A program made the translations under genes and the position numbers. The notes beneath the pieces were generated by a model. That model was not told where the DNA came from. It worked only from the letters and a program-made list of their open reading frames with translations, and did no database searches. A DNA stretch of 64,000 nt from Rhabdornis inornatus (lineage: Eukaryota > Chordata > Aves > Passeriformes > Rhabdornithidae), in NCBI GenBank assembly GCA_013397075.1, contig VWZS01002576.1, positions 24,827-88,826 on the forward strand. The letters run 5' to 3'. This document shows, one piece after another, positions 11,453 to 25,393 of this stretch (position 1 is the stretch's first letter; the number at the start of each line of letters is the position of its first letter).

Positions 11453-13632
11453 AGAACAAAAATCCTAAACATGGAGTAAAGGAGGAGATACATTTTAGAA
11501 AACACTGTCGTATTATTGCAATATGCTGACTCTTCACTGCTGCCTGAAACTGCTTTCAGTTCTTATTTTAAAAGTCATCATTAAGCAACTAATAAGTCAA
11601 GAAATTATATCTCTGAAGTATATTTTCTCATAAACAACTCTCAAATGAAATTCAAGAGAATTTCCATGAATTAATTATCGTTGTGTGAAATAAATTTAGT
11701 TTTAAAGGTCTGTAAAACAGTAGTAGAAACAGACAGCAAAATATGTAAACATTCATAAATTAATGTAATGAAGGATATCTTGATATTGTATCTTAGCTCT
11801 CTCAAAAAATATTCATGGAATTCATAAGGCAATTATGAGAATTAATGTTTGCACACTTCTGTGTTCTTCACTTTTTTGTCCAGAGGCAGAATACTATTTT
11901 CGTGTTCTTCGAGGGCAATGAGTAGCTGAAGTTCATTTTAGCTTCATTTCATTCTTCATTCATAAGGAAATAATCTGTGCAGGATCAACTACTCAGAGAA
12001 TTTTCTCTTCCTTGGGAAGCAACACTGAAGACAATAAGTTCAAGGAGATTTAAAATATGAAGTCACTAGTTCAGTTTTGTGTTGAGTATATTCCATTGAA
12101 AGTGATGAATTGTGCTGGTTTTATTTACCTGAACCTCTTAATTTCTGGGTTTCATTAGCACTACATCGACACATACAGAATAGAGAAAACATAAGTGAAG
12201 TTAGGTGCATAGTACAGGAAGACAACTCTCACTATTATTTGTTTCTACAGATCTGATTATAAAACTTATTTATTTACAATCAAATATTTAAAATATATTG
12301 ACATATACTACTAGCCTTTTTTCTTGTCTTGGAGGTAAATTTGTTTGGTCTAAGTTGATAATACAACCAACTTGCAGGACAATGAACGCAAGTTAACTTC
12401 TACTTAATAGCTTTGTACAAGCACTGTTATACCTTGAAACTTTTGACTTTTCTACATCCAGTTTAGTGTCTGTTATGGTTGGCCTTCTTTGTTTTCACAA
12501 CAATAACGTTTGGTGATATATGTATTTTATAACTACAGATGATGTCAACACAAATCAGAATGTCTGCTTAACAGATACTGCAAACCTTTTCTTGTCTGCC
12601 GTGGCTTAACGATAACAGCAGTGACCCTTGGAAAATATAAATATTTTCTTGATGGTATACAATAAATTCCAAATTGCAGTCCAGCAGAGAAGACTGGTTA
12701 TGAGCAATAATTTTAAATACAGAACAGAAAGCCACATGTTCAGACTAACACGATTCAAGTGAATCCCTTGGTGAAATGCAGGTCTGCTCTAGCCTAGCTG
12801 ATTTTGCTTAAGTGATAATTAAAAGACTTATCTAATATATTGGCATGACTTTTGGATTAATGGTGTTCAGAAATCTCCTCATGGGGGTAGAGAGTGAACT
12901 ACAGTAAAGAATGAAAGCCGTATTTCTATATTATTCTATAATTAAATATCAAGATTATCTATCATAGTAATTGCCTTTCTGAAAAGCTTGTTGCTTGAGT
13001 ACTTTGTTGTCATCGTAGCTTGTCCTCAACTCTTCATTCTTATTAAATACAAAATTACTTTTCTACCCTATTTTATGTTTGCCAGTAACAGTAAGCATAG
13101 CATACTGAAAACGAAGGGGGAAGAATGGGAAAGGAACAAAATACTTGCACTTTGAGCTTCTACTTGATAGTAGTTGAAAAGTGTGTAGAAAACTCTCCCT
13201 TTCACCAAGTAAAAGTTCTTAAAATGCAGAATGAGAACCCAGCTTTGCTTCAGCTAAAGGGGTCCACAGTTATCCACTGGTACCTTTATATCTAAGCATT
13301 TGCCCTACAAATAACTGCTGATATTCAAGCATGGATTGGCACAGACACAGAATTTTTCAAATGGCACTGACAAGAACTGCACATATGAAAGCGTAGTTTG
13401 ATTGCTATAGTTCCAAAGTCAGCTACCATTTTCATCTAGATTGAGAATATAATATTCTACATTCAAGTGCTAGAGAACAGCTGCTGGGACTTGTGACCAT
13501 ATCTGCCTGACCTATTTAGAGCAGGGAATTGTTTCACAAAATGGAGCTTTCTTTGCTGCTTTTGATTCGTTCATGGAACATACTGCTTCTGCAAAAATGC
13601 TTGTTATATGCAATTTGAGAGTGTTTGGCTGT

Positions 13633-13715
13633 TTCTTTTTTTTTTTTTCCCCATTTGCTTTTTTGGTTATTTTTTTCTGATTGGTTATTTATTGTTTGGT
13701 TTTTATTTTCCCCAA
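13633..13715. repeat. T-rich low-complexity tract
   Basis: A run of 14 T, then T-rich sequence broken by GGTTATT and GGTTTTT units. No transposon end is recognisable next to it. Confidence 0.6.
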
Positions 13716-16700
13716 ATCATAAGGGCAAAATCCCCTTATAAACACATTAAAATCTATTCATTGCAATTATTTACATAAGTTTTTACGTGTTAAGTCAACC
13801 GAAAGTGGATATAAGGATAACATGGTGCATTTGTTTCCTGTTTCAATAACTTATAGAATCAAATTTTCAGTATTTTGCAAATATTTCAAATAAAATTTTC
13901 TTCTGGGTGACTATTCTGTAATATCTGCTGAATATTTTGGTACTCACTGAAAAATGAAATGCAAGTATGTTCAGCTTAGAACTTGAACAAATAAATGTGT
14001 TTATGGTTGTGGCAATGTTCCCTTAATCACTGAAATGCCAGCGAATTTGGCTATCATTATTATTGTAACTCTGATTATTTCTTTTTACAAGTTTTTAATT
14101 CATTAAAAGAACCCTCCCTGTTTTTGTTGTCAGTAGCTAAAATGCTCTGATGTTTGTTCGTGCATGGCACTAGGGCTTTCAGGAAGACAAAATTGTGAAT
14201 GGATAAAATTGCAGAATGTTTCTGACTATTTTTTAAGAGAATAGTAGAGATTTGTATGCAGCAGAGGTTACAAAAAACAAACTTTCTTGTAGTAAAACAT
14301 TTTCTTTGTGCTCTCCACAATATTTTTGATTTTTTGTGGAATTTCTTCAAAAGGAAAACTAAAGCATCTCTTGCAAATAACATGCATCTATAAGAAAGTT
14401 ATTGCTGTAACATATTAAAAATAGACAACAGGGAGGGTTTTTTATTGTTTAAAATCCAAATAAATTTTTCAAGCACCGTGTAACAACAGACGTAACAGCT
14501 CCAAACTGGATATTCAATTGCATATTTTTAGGTATATATTTAGCTTGTGCTAAGAGCTACCATCCCCACAGGTTTCTCTGTAGCATCTATTAATATTTCT
14601 ATGTTATTTTCCCTTTGCTGGGGTGTGCATATCTTGTTTGTAAGCAGGAAAATTTTACTCCAGGCACAGCTAGGATGCTGTCATAACTATGCTTTTCTGA
14701 GTGGGTCCAGAGCAATGCAAGAGGCAGACAGAGTGTTAATATTTTTAAGATGCAGATTGTCCCTCCCTTCCCCTCTCATCATGTCTTAGTCTTTTTCACA
14801 AGGAGTCTTAATCTAGAGTACTTTATCATAGGTTGATACAGTGGAACTATTTGAATTCCTATAAGGGACATGTTCAGATAAATTAATTTCATTTCAACAG
14901 TTGTGTGGTATACTAGACTCAGAAATGGTTTGACAAAGATTTAGTTTTTTTGAGTAGCATTGATTCTATTGCATGCCAGAGAAATCTTATTTTCTTATTT
15001 GAGGTCCACAAATTAAGTGACATACACAGAATAAATTGACTACGTGGTTTCAAAAGAAGTGTTAAGTGCCTTAATGAAGCTTTTCCAAGATTCAATGCAG
15101 AATTATATGGACAATGTTCCATTCTTCCTCTGAGCATTCAAAACAGTTCATTAACAGAAAGTGTTACTGTCCTACTCTAGCACACAGTTAAGTTGTTAGG
15201 TCTGTGAAAGATTTTAAGGAAAAAAATTTTGCAGATTTTAAAGAAATTTAAAGATTTTAAAGGAAAAAAAAATATTGCAAAGAGAGTAACCTGTGCAGAA
15301 ATACAATTTCTAAATAGACTTTTAGTGTAATTTCTAAAACACGTATTCTTTTGCAATTGCTTATTATTTTATGCCTTATGTCTTTGGATACTGGGTGTTA
15401 GATTTTACCGCACTAGTGGAAGATGTTCAATTGCATATGGTCAAACTACCTCCTGTTTGTTACAAATGTTCTATTTTACTGCAGAAGTTACTGCCCTTCT
15501 GTGGTATGTAGGCAGGGTAAAAAATTATCATGGAGAGAAAAGAAAGTCTTCTTGAATTTTGTATTCTGTCACACAAGAGTTGAGGGGATGAGTTTGCCAG
15601 GAGTTAGAGATTACAAGCAGGAGAGAGTGTTTTGTGGAATACAGCCGAAGAAAGAGGGAACTTGAGGTCTGAAATGAAAGGAAGGTGGAAGATGGGTTTA
15701 CTATACCTATACTTGGTATAAATACTGTAATTTCCTTTATCAATTTTTATTGCTGATGCATTCTACTTACACACCAGCTGGATTATCTGCAGGGAAAACA
15801 TCAAAAAACGGGTGGCTGATGCCTAAGGAATAATCACAAAACATTAGAGTAATTAAGTTACAGAGCCTATGACAACTGCAACATACAGTCTGTACAAAGA
15901 GTATATATTTTATTACTATAATGCTTTTTGTTAATGTATTTTTGCCATTATTATTCAATGGCTAAGGAAAAGAGGGATATAGGAAAAAAACACAAGAATA
16001 CAGAGGTTCATATCCAACACCAAAGCACAAGAAGCAGGATCAGTCTTGAGGAGACAGACTTACCCTTCTGTAACAGATGAAGAGCTTTTTTTCCGTTCAG
16101 CTGAGTAAACTATTGGATTGGTCATGTTCTTGTCATTGAAAATGCTCAGCAGTACTTGTAGAGACTGCCTAAGCACAGTCACCTGTTAATTTCCTTTTAA
16201 GGTGTTCCATTTTATTTTCCTTGTTTAGATTTTTCTACTTGATGATGTTGACTATAAACACCAGCAATACAATACTTTAAGCGTTCTAATGGTGCTTATT
16301 GTGAGTTAAAAGTTCTCTTTCTGGCTCATGCATGCTTACAACTGTGACATGAATTCTTAACATCGAAAATTCAGTACAGCTCCACCAAGGAAATGAGGAC
16401 CTAAATATTTTATAAGCTACAAAGAAACAGAAAGTCATCTCTATTTTCTGATAATCAAAGGTGACTGGAAAACATTAAAATAATAAGAAATAATTGTTTT
16501 TTTTGTTCAACCTGGCTGTTATACTGCAGCTACACAGATATGTTGCATATTGCATCTTTGTGTGAACATCTGCTACCATCTTAGTAAAGAAAGAAAAGGA
16601 TAACATAGCTATTTTTGTTGATCTGACTAATGGTTATGTTGAAAGAAAGTATTCCCTATGTTTTCAGTGCTTTTACTTCTTCCAGAGTTTTCTCATGCTT

Positions 16701-17298
16701 TCTGCCTAAAACACCCACCATTTTATAGGAGGAATCATACGGCTAGAAGTACTGCCTCTTTTGGAGGCATCGCCTGCTGAATGGCAAATTCCATCAGACT
16801 TCATTAACACCTAATTCAATTCATACTTCAGATTATCACTTTTTTGTAGGTCTTATACATGGATTCTTTTAATGGTGTGGGGTAATTGGCGTAATTCTTG
16901 AAGTCCCACTCATATTCATGATTTCTCTGCTAAACTGCATCCTAACAAATTACCTGGAACTTTATTAACTGGAAAGGCTACGTGGTTTCCAATTTATTTT
17001 TCAGCAATCTAAACAATGTGAAACTTAGTATATTAAGAGCACAGTAACATGACAGGTCACAGGCCTACATACATTACAGTATGGTAGGAACTGAAATTGT
17101 TCAACCCAGAGCAACTGACTTCACTGTATGAGGTGAAGCCATATTTGGCCACATGAAATAGTACTGCTACCCCAAGTACTCCCAGAACTTTACCAGCCAA
17201 GGATTGGCAATATCAAATTAGAGTTCAGGAATGGCAGTACTAAAACTGACTAAGTGCTTTAACAAACCCTGTCCAAGTAGTCTACCTGGCTACATGCC

Positions 17299-17440
17299 TA
17301 CAGAATCACAGAATCACAGGATATCCTCAACTGGAAGGGACCCAAAAGAATCACCCAAAGTCCAACTCCTGGCCCTGCACAGAGCAGCGCCAAGAATCAC
17401 ACCATGTGATGAGAATGTTGTCCAAACATTTCTTGAGCTC
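17299..17440 (-). mobile_element. CR1 LINE 3' fragment
   Basis: The plus strand reads CAGAATCACAGAATCACAGG, then ATATCCTCAACTGGAAGGGA, CCAACTCCTGGCCCTGCACA and AAGAATCACACCATGTG. This is the reverse complement of the 3' end of a CR1 subfamily distinct from the one at 40671. The tandem 8-mer-like unit AGAATCAC marks the 3' terminus. About 140 bp remain. The 94-codon frame across it (17231-17515) is not a gene. Confidence 0.88.
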
Positions 17441-19571
17441 TGGAAGGCATTTACTTCTCCAGTATTTTCTAGCCTGAGGTTTGACATTTGCTTTTCTTTT
17501 TCCAATAAATGTTAATATAATAGCATGTAAGCCTGCTTTTTCTCTAATTCAGTGTATCAAATGCATTTGCTTTTTCCACTGTAATTTTTCTGGAACAGAG
17601 TTACCTATTGTTAAGCTAATATAATAAAGCCATAAACTTCTCAGTTATATACTATACTGTAATCGATACCAAAAGATTAAACTCTACCATGAAATCTGAG
17701 TACTCCAAATTGGTGTAAAAAATATTCCAGAGGAACACTTGCCCCCAGAAACATATTTTTTCTATGATGGCAAAAGATATAGAACTACCAGCTTAGAAAA
17801 TATTTCATGTAACATATTACATCTCTAAAAACTTGCAATGGAAAATCAGAAGGGATGGAAATCAAAGAAAAAAAAAACAACTAAGGCCAAAAAGCTTATG
17901 TATCATTTGATTAACATCCACTACCCACACCAGGAGAAGTTAGTACTCTAAAGAAGCCTGTGGTTGGGTTTTTTAAGCCTTTGCCAAGAAAAACTTACAA
18001 CTGGAAATACCCCACAGACTTCTACGAGTCTGCTGACATCAGGTTAAGGCTACTGCTATATTTATAGACAGCCTAAGAAATATTTTTTTGGAAGAAGCTG
18101 CTAGGAGACAAAATATGCAGGAATACATACCTTGTCTGGAAAATTTGTGTGGGTAATTTGAATTTATGGTTGAAACTCTCTTAGAAATGGCAAATTTTTC
18201 TTGCGTGAAATAATGTCTCTTGCACAAGCCAGTATCTGCCATTCCTGTCCATGGGATTCAGTATGTTCTGGTAAGGATTTCTTTTTGCATGAATGAGACT
18301 AGACATTGCTCCCTTCTTCTGTGCCGTTGTCCTACATTCTCTGCATTTAAGATTGTACATCTCTTATATTGCTCACCCTTCCATGTGGTGGAATAGAATC
18401 AACTTCCCTTTTTAATAATTGTCTAAGATCTGCCAACCGATTTTCCTGAACCCCAAACCTGAAACCCTCACTCATCTAAACCTAGATATGTAAAACAAGT
18501 CTTCCCTATTCACTTATTTTATCTGAGGAAGGAGAGCAATTTTTTAAAATAATGAAATAAAATAATTTATTGAGTTCTTTTGCAATAGGGTAACACTCCC
18601 AAGGGGAACGAAATCTATCGAGCAGGATGCAAGTGATTTCCTTGATGGTGACAATGGTATCCATAGTAAAAATCCTTGGAGATTTGGCTTTAGGTTGATT
18701 GGATGAGTCTCTCCATCTGATTTTGCTTTCCACACAAATAAAGACCTATATGTCCAATATCTAATGAACATCCTTGCGTCTAACAATGAGAAAATTATTT
18801 TTAAGCTATTTTTTTTTCCAATAAAAAACTTGAGTTTGTTAAAAAATTCATAAGTAGTTATTTTTCTGCCTCTTCCTGTCCATGTAATGCTGCCCAAAGT
18901 AATCCCTTCTGGATAAAATGGGCAGGCAGCTGTTTCTGCTGTTTCAGGTAGATGGGAGAAATTCTGTAGTATCTTTGATTTATTTCCTCTCCAATCCTTC
19001 TCAGCTTCCTGCAATTCAAGCTTAAGTTTTGACTGTTATTGAGTGTCTGGTAACAATAGTGTCTATTCATAGCCTCTTTATTTTGTTATGTTACACCTAA
19101 TTTACTGCAACTGATACGATTAAAAGGTATCTAAGCCACACATTTTGTTTAATAGTGAATTTTTGCCTTGGCTGTCCTGCTTAGAAGAGTTTTAATTCAT
19201 TCAGTGTCACTTTCTTCCACAATGATTTGTAAATGGATATCAGTGTTCCAAAGATCTATTATTCACAAGCTGCTTCTGGATCAGCTTCCCTTTACCTCAA
19301 TTACTTCCATGCTAGGTGTTTTTTGCCTTCTCTTTTCTTCTTCATTTTACTTTGTGTTAGGTCTTTTCTTTCTCAAATAAATATTTTTTTTTTCCTATCC
19401 TGCTGGCATCTAACTTTTATTGAACACTTGATACTGTTTAGAAAAAGCTTTCTTTTTGTAACTATTTAGAATGCTTTATTTTTTATTTGGTACCTAGAAG
19501 GTCTCAAATTCCCTCATCGGTTCATTCTTTCTGCAACTCTCTTTAATAACAAAGTAATTTAAATTAAATTT

Positions 19572-19709
19572 AAAAAACCCCAAACAAACAAATAAGAAAA
19601 CCCCAACAACAACAACAAGAAAAAAACAAACAAAAAACCACAAAACCCCAGCAAAAACAAAACAAAAAAAAACCCCAAACGAACAAACCCCCCCCAAACA
19701 AAACAAAAC
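19572..19709 (+). repeat. A/C-only low-complexity tract
   Basis: About 138 bases almost wholly A and C (AACCCC, CAAACAAA and AACAAC units) with only isolated G and T. It looks like a decayed compound microsatellite. The minus-strand frame across it (19494-19733), rich in V, F and C, is an artefact of this composition. Confidence 0.75.
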
Positions 19710-22700
19710 TGTTGTTACTAATTTACTTCTCACTGACGAAACAAAAAATTCTTCCTCAGTGGAGGACTCTTCTTAGCCTGTTCTCATAAAGCAATATGGT
19801 TTGTTCAGTCATACGCTCTTGTTCTCTTGATAACAAAATTAAAAATTCTCACTGAAAGGAAATTATTAAGATTTTCCTCTCTTATGGAGCTCAAAGGATT
19901 GATTCAAAAAATTCAAAGTAGTTGCTCCCATCGAGACTGGCTCTTGTGTTATCACCTGAAAAAGGCAGCTGCCACATGCAGTAGTAGGCAAACAAACTGA
20001 TTAATTCAAACCAGTCACAGAACAAGCAAAGTGCCACTTACTCATCCAAAAAAGGAGACAGACAGCAGTCAGGGTGGGAGGAGGTGTGTAAAAGGCTGGT
20101 AAAGAGTTGTTCTGAGAAAAAGGAGAAATTAATGTGTTGGGAAAACATAGGAGACACAGCTCTGTAGATGGACAGACTTGGCTTCTCTGCTTGTGGATTT
20201 ATTTGGGGTTTAGCTGTGAAGTTTATTATCCATGTTAAGTGTTTCAGTTTCTGTTCTTTGCAACTTTTCTCTCTTCCGTAAGAGAGCAGGTAAGCTTGGG
20301 AACAACAGGCGGGGAGATAAGATGTAGTCCTCATCATGAAAGTGAAAACAGTTCAAATGTGAAGTGAGAATAAGAAAAGGGAAAGGATAGGCAATAAAGA
20401 CTAATTTAAAAGCAATACAGAATATATAAATACAATATATGATAACCAGCTGATCTACCATGCTTTAGAAAGCTGACTTTTATGAGGTTGGCAGAAACTC
20501 TTCATTAAGAATATACTCTTTTCTATCTGCAAGTGTAAGGAGACGACAACCAAACAACTGAGATTCCCCTCAGGATTCTGATAGTTCTGTATTTTTAATA
20601 GTGGTTTCTTTCAAGTTATTTAGTAGAAGTGACCTTTTAGAAGAAATTTTTAGGGCAAGAGTAGTGTAGGTAACATAAATTATATAATCAGTTTTCAAGT
20701 AAATATAATTTTTCTGAATTTATGTCTACTACATTAAAAAAAAAATTATTATAAGGATTTTTCATCTAGTAGAAAAGTAACAGCTGAGAAAACAAAATGA
20801 ATTTTTAACTCATGTTGTGGCATTACACCAGAATAAAAAATCTTGAAGTGAATATTCATTGTGTTGGATGAACAAAACATTGAAAGTTTATACTATGTGC
20901 AATTCAACAGACAAAGAAAAAAAGCCTGTCCTCTTGCATTTAAAACAAAATTTAAGAAATCTATTGCTGCAAACCATGGACCAGCTGATCAAAATATTGG
21001 TTTTGTGCAGAAAGATCTGAGTGTATAGTTATAATTAATTGCTATGAACTTGAAAATAAACGCTGAAAAGCTCAAAGGCTAGAAACATCAGTGTTACTTG
21101 GCAACCTATGTTTCACTGACTTTCAAAACTATGCAGGGAAGCATTTAATTGGTTTGGTTTAAAAAATAGAAGGCACAAATCTCTGTTTGGTGTGGTTTCT
21201 ACCATTGTATGATGTACATTAATTACAAGAGTATTAATTTGAGTAATCTCATTTTGCTTCTCTTATCTGTACACTTACAAAAGAGTAAAGGGTATGTGAA
21301 CGTAATGATGAGACTTCGGATGCAAAATCTTGAATGCCCTTTTTTCGTGTCTCTTCCAAGCCCTCACTGGTGTAACTTTCACATTCACAATCAGATGCCA
21401 AGATAAAGGTTCAGGTTGAAGATGTCACTGCTATTGGCATGGGTAAAGGACAGTCTCAGTAAAACTACAATCAGAGACACTTTTGACCTGAGAAATAGGC
21501 TGGACAGAACTGAAGGACGAAAGAGGCAGGAATGACACATGGTTCTACAATTATTTCATGTTCTAACGTGCATCAGCCTGTAACCCTGAAAACAATCCAA
21601 TGCTCCTAACGTGTCTTTTTAAGTTGCAAATTTCAGCCAAGGTAAAAGACCAATAAGCCTGACTTCTCTCTGATGTATCATGGGCTAGATTTCAAGCCAT
21701 TTCACAGCTTAATAATGGAACAACTCCTTGTCACCCCTGGCTATTTCTGTTATTTCAAGACACCTACCAGAGCCACCTCACTTGTAATTTCTTGACATAA
21801 CTTTTTTCTAACACAAGCAAAACCAGCTGAGTTATTCAGCTCTGTGAAGAACAAAACTTTCCTAGTCATAATGTGTCAAGATGTTTCAGACATTTCCTCC
21901 TTGGTTTCAGACTTCTTATATTCTTCTGGAGTAGCAATTCTAAGCCCACCACCCAGGAACTAGCATTATTCCAATTTTATTTTTGCATGGTTGTATTTGC
22001 ATGAGACCTGCTGATCTACTATTTTCCTCAATGGCTTGTGCTTTCTTCTACACTTTTAAAGTATTTTAAGCATGTAAAGATAGAATGTTTGTGAGAAACA
22101 CATAAAGATTAAACATTGGCTTTGCTTCTCCATTTCTAATGAAATTTGTGAGTCTGCAGATTTTCTTGTGATTGAATTCTAATTTTATGGCAACTACTCA
22201 GAATTTTTCCCATGATTTCTCAGATACATATTCATTGTTGGATGATTTGTGATATTTTCAGAGCAAGATGTTATGTTGTCATATATGCAAGCAGTGATGG
22301 ACTTTGGTTTTGGGGGTTGCATTTAATAAAACTTGATGGCTTGGCAGCTTTGCTGCAGTTATTTCAGCTGTAAAGATTCCTCTCCTGTCATAAATGATCA
22401 GTAACAACTGTGTCTAAAGGCATTTTATCTCTATATATAGATTTTTTTTCTTTTCAGGGGCTTTTCTTAGGAATTATAATTCAATTTAAATATAGTCAAT
22501 GTTTTGATACCCCATCTTTATATCTTCTGATGTTTCAGTCACAAAATGATGTAGAATTAAAAGATACAATTTATTAATCTGAATGAATTTATAAATGCCT
22601 TTCTACGTGACAGGCACTTCTCCACTCAATTTATTTGTGAGGAAAAGCTCAAAAGATGAGTTAAAACCATATTAAGTCTAATTTGCTTAAAAGATTAATT

Positions 22701-23305
22701 TATGTGCTATTTTCCAAAATTTCCATGCCGTTTTCTCCAATCTTACCTCAATCTCGTGTCACACAATACCCTCTTTAACACAACATGGTAGGTAATTTCA
22801 CTCTACAATTTTATGGTTATTAATATTGAATATAAAGCATAAATTTTTATCCTTAAACTTCAATTTCAAAAAATAATGAGAATTTTGGGTTCTGCTCTGA
22901 TCACGTATAGGAAAAGAAGACAAAACAACAATTATTACCACATCTAGTACTATACCCAAACAAAGCCAAATATGCCACATTGTTCAGTTTTAATACATTT
23001 CCCATCCTCTCATGAAATTTATGCCATTCCTCTATCATACTCAGACAGAAATATTCATACACAAAGAAAAGAAATATTCATATACCTACTTCATAAAAGG
23101 TCTGCTCTAGTCCCTTGTCAGTTTGAGAACATAGAGATATCCTAGTGTAGATATAAATATACGCCATGGAAATTTCAGAATTTCTTTTTTCAGTTTTCAA
23201 CCATTTCTAAAGCAAGACTTGCTAGCTTATGAATTTCAGAAAAATTTAAAATTTTTCATCACTTTGGCACTGTACTGCTTTAAGCAGGAAAGACCCTCGT
23301 AAAAA

Positions 23306-23325
23306 NNNNNNNNNNNNNNNNNNNN
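23306..23325. other. Assembly gap (20 N)
   Basis: Twenty consecutive N. The true length and content are unknown. Confidence 0.98.
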
Positions 23326-24164
23326 AAGTGATGTCTTCTTTTACTCAAGTTATATGAAGAATATCTCTGTCATTTTTCATTTTAATAAAATATAAATAAA
23401 TTGAAATAAAAAAGAAAGTATTATAGTAAAAGTGCTATTCACTAAAAATGACAAAGAACATATTATTCCAATATGCTAAAATTGAGTTTGGATTACTGCA
23501 GTTCATAAAACAATGAAAAGAAAAAATTATTTTGCTTTTTTTATGACAGTATTGTAAAGATTTTTGCAAGCCCTGTGCAACTACCTTCAGAGGCATTTTG
23601 ACCCAGGAAAGAAAAGAAAGAAAAAAATAAAAAGCATTTTCAGAATAATATGGTTGTCAAGTTAATTTTGCTTAGCAGAGAATTCATAGGACTGCTGTTT
23701 AGGAACAGTCTGAGAGCTTTAAAGAAGGCATTGTTACCCTGTATTTTCAAGCACTATTGCTGTAGGAATAGTTGATTGTGAGAGGAATTTTAGTGTGAGG
23801 GCAAGGGAGTAAATATTATTTATAAGCAGCTAAATCTCCTGCTGTGCTGGAGAGATAGCAGTACCAGATACTAATGCAGACCTAAAGTTGCTATAGGCAT
23901 CAGGATTTTCCAGACCTATTGTCCATCTATTTACAGTCATAATCTAAATGAAATGGTTACCCCAAATTCATTTAAAACGTATGAGTGATGAGTTTTACAG
24001 AATTCTATGAAAGGCTAAAAAATTAAGATTTATGAAGTGCCAAAGGATTTCAAGGTCTGAAGCAAAAGTGTGCATTTTAAAATCTTCCAGGTTAAGGCAG
24101 TATTTGAAAGTTAGGCAGAGGTCCTCCAACAGAAACAGCATTTAATTAATTAAAGACCAGCATG

Positions 24165-24181
24165 ACACACACACACACACA
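24165..24181 (+). repeat. (AC)n microsatellite
   Basis: Eight AC units plus one A, next to a short A/C-rich stretch. Short; possibly polymorphic. Confidence 0.85.
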
Positions 24182-24823
24182 AACCAACAAATACACTTTT
24201 TTACTTTCCATATTGCCTTGTACTCTGTTTGGCAACAAAGCTAATGATGTTATTTTATAACTATATCTTTTCTAGGATGACTTTTTTTAAAAGGGAACAT
24301 TTAATATCAGCTTCAAAGTCATAGTAAGAGTCTAAATAGTTTTTATCTTGTAATAACCCTTCAATTATAGTAAGTTAATGCGACATTTGATTCAAGTGTT
24401 AGCATCTGATAGCATGATAAAGCAGGAGTGAAAATAAGAAATTCAGGGTTTACTTACAAGAGATGATCATTTGGTTCAGTGTGTCATTTGGCTGAATGGG
24501 GTATCTTCTGGCTACTGTACCAAATCTTTTCTTTCCCAAAGAATTCTCCTTTTTGAACTTTTCCCATTGTCAATGTGAAGGTTCAGAACCGTACAAGCAG
24601 ACGTGTTTGATCAAAGTAGCCATTAAAGTAGAAGTAAATGTGTCTAAAATATTGTATCAGAACAGAAACTATATCTTGTGAATGTCACCCATTTCTACGT
24701 TTGGGCAGACACGGCAAGTTCAGAGAAGAAAAATGGGCTGCTTTTCCCCGTGTGACTTCTTCTAATCTTTACAGGACACTTAGCACATGATGTTTTACCA
24801 AGGTCTTTAAAGATCAAACCTTT

Positions 24824-25393
24824 TGTGATTTAACCCAAGCTATCAACTCAGCACCACAAAGCCACTCACTCACTCCCTTCAGCAAGCTGAGAGAAACTAT
24901 TTGAAAGGTAAAAGTGAGAAGAGTTTTATCGGTAAAGCAAAAGGTGCGTGCACTAGCAAACCAAAATAATAAATTAATTGCCTCCTTCCCATAGATAGGC
25001 GCATATTCCCTCCAGAAAAGACGAGCTCCATCACTTCAAAGAGGGACTTGGGAAGACAAGCATCATAATTCCATACCTCCTCCCTCCTTTTGCTTGCAAC
25101 TATTGATTTTCAGTAGTTTTACCTGGGGCAGGATATTCCTTTGGTCATTTGGGGTCGCTTGTCCAGCTCTGTCCCTCCCAGCCTCTTGTGTGCACCATCT
25201 GCTTGCTGGTGGGGCAGCATGTGCATGTGATGAATGTGTGAGAAGCAGAAAAGGTCTAGATGCTCTGCAAGCACTGCCCAGCAGTAATGAAACATCCCTT
25301 ACCTGTCAATACTCTCTTCAGCAGATACCCAAACAGCGAACTATATGAGCTGCTATGAATAAATTTAATTCCGTTCCCAACAAAACTGCTACA
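24824..25393 (-). mobile_element. Older ERV solo LTR, same family as 7979-8442
   Basis: The plus strand starts TGTGATTTAACCCAAGC and ends near CCCAACAAAACTGCTACA, matching the ends of the LTR at 7979-8442. Shared internal blocks include GATATTCCTTTGGTCATTTGG, CTCCCAGCCTCTTGTGTGCA and AGCACTGCCCAGCAGTAATG. Much more substitution is visible: the TATA-like and ATTAAA positions, clear in better copies of this family, are eroded here. At about 570 bp it keeps a middle block (TAGGCGCATATTCCC through GACTTGGGAAGACAAGC) missing from the 7979 copy. No internal retroviral sequence flanks it, so it is an old solo LTR. The 84-codon frame at 25094-25348 is antisense LTR text. Confidence 0.78.

Larger units (their letters stand above)
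8937..17298. other. AT-rich non-coding DNA with minor simple repeats
   Basis: No gene or clear transposon was recognised in this 8.4-kb stretch. It holds three near-copies of AGTAGTTAAA at about 9232-9265, an A/C-rich patch at about 9694-9750, a purine-rich G-run patch at 11408-11452 and a T-rich tract at about 13633-13715. Open frames are at most about 100 codons, without recognisable motifs. 12100-12860 has a mixed, non-repetitive composition. Confidence 0.5.
17441..24823. other. AT-rich non-coding DNA with simple repeats and one gap
   Basis: No gene or transposon recognised. A 156-codon frame at 18544-19014 (minus) is the longest outside repeats but shows no known domain. An A/C-rich tract lies at 19572-19709, a (CA)n at 24165-24181, and an assembly gap of 20 Ns at 23306-23325. 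A near-direct repeat GAAATATTCATA occurs twice at about 23047-23085. Confidence 0.5.
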
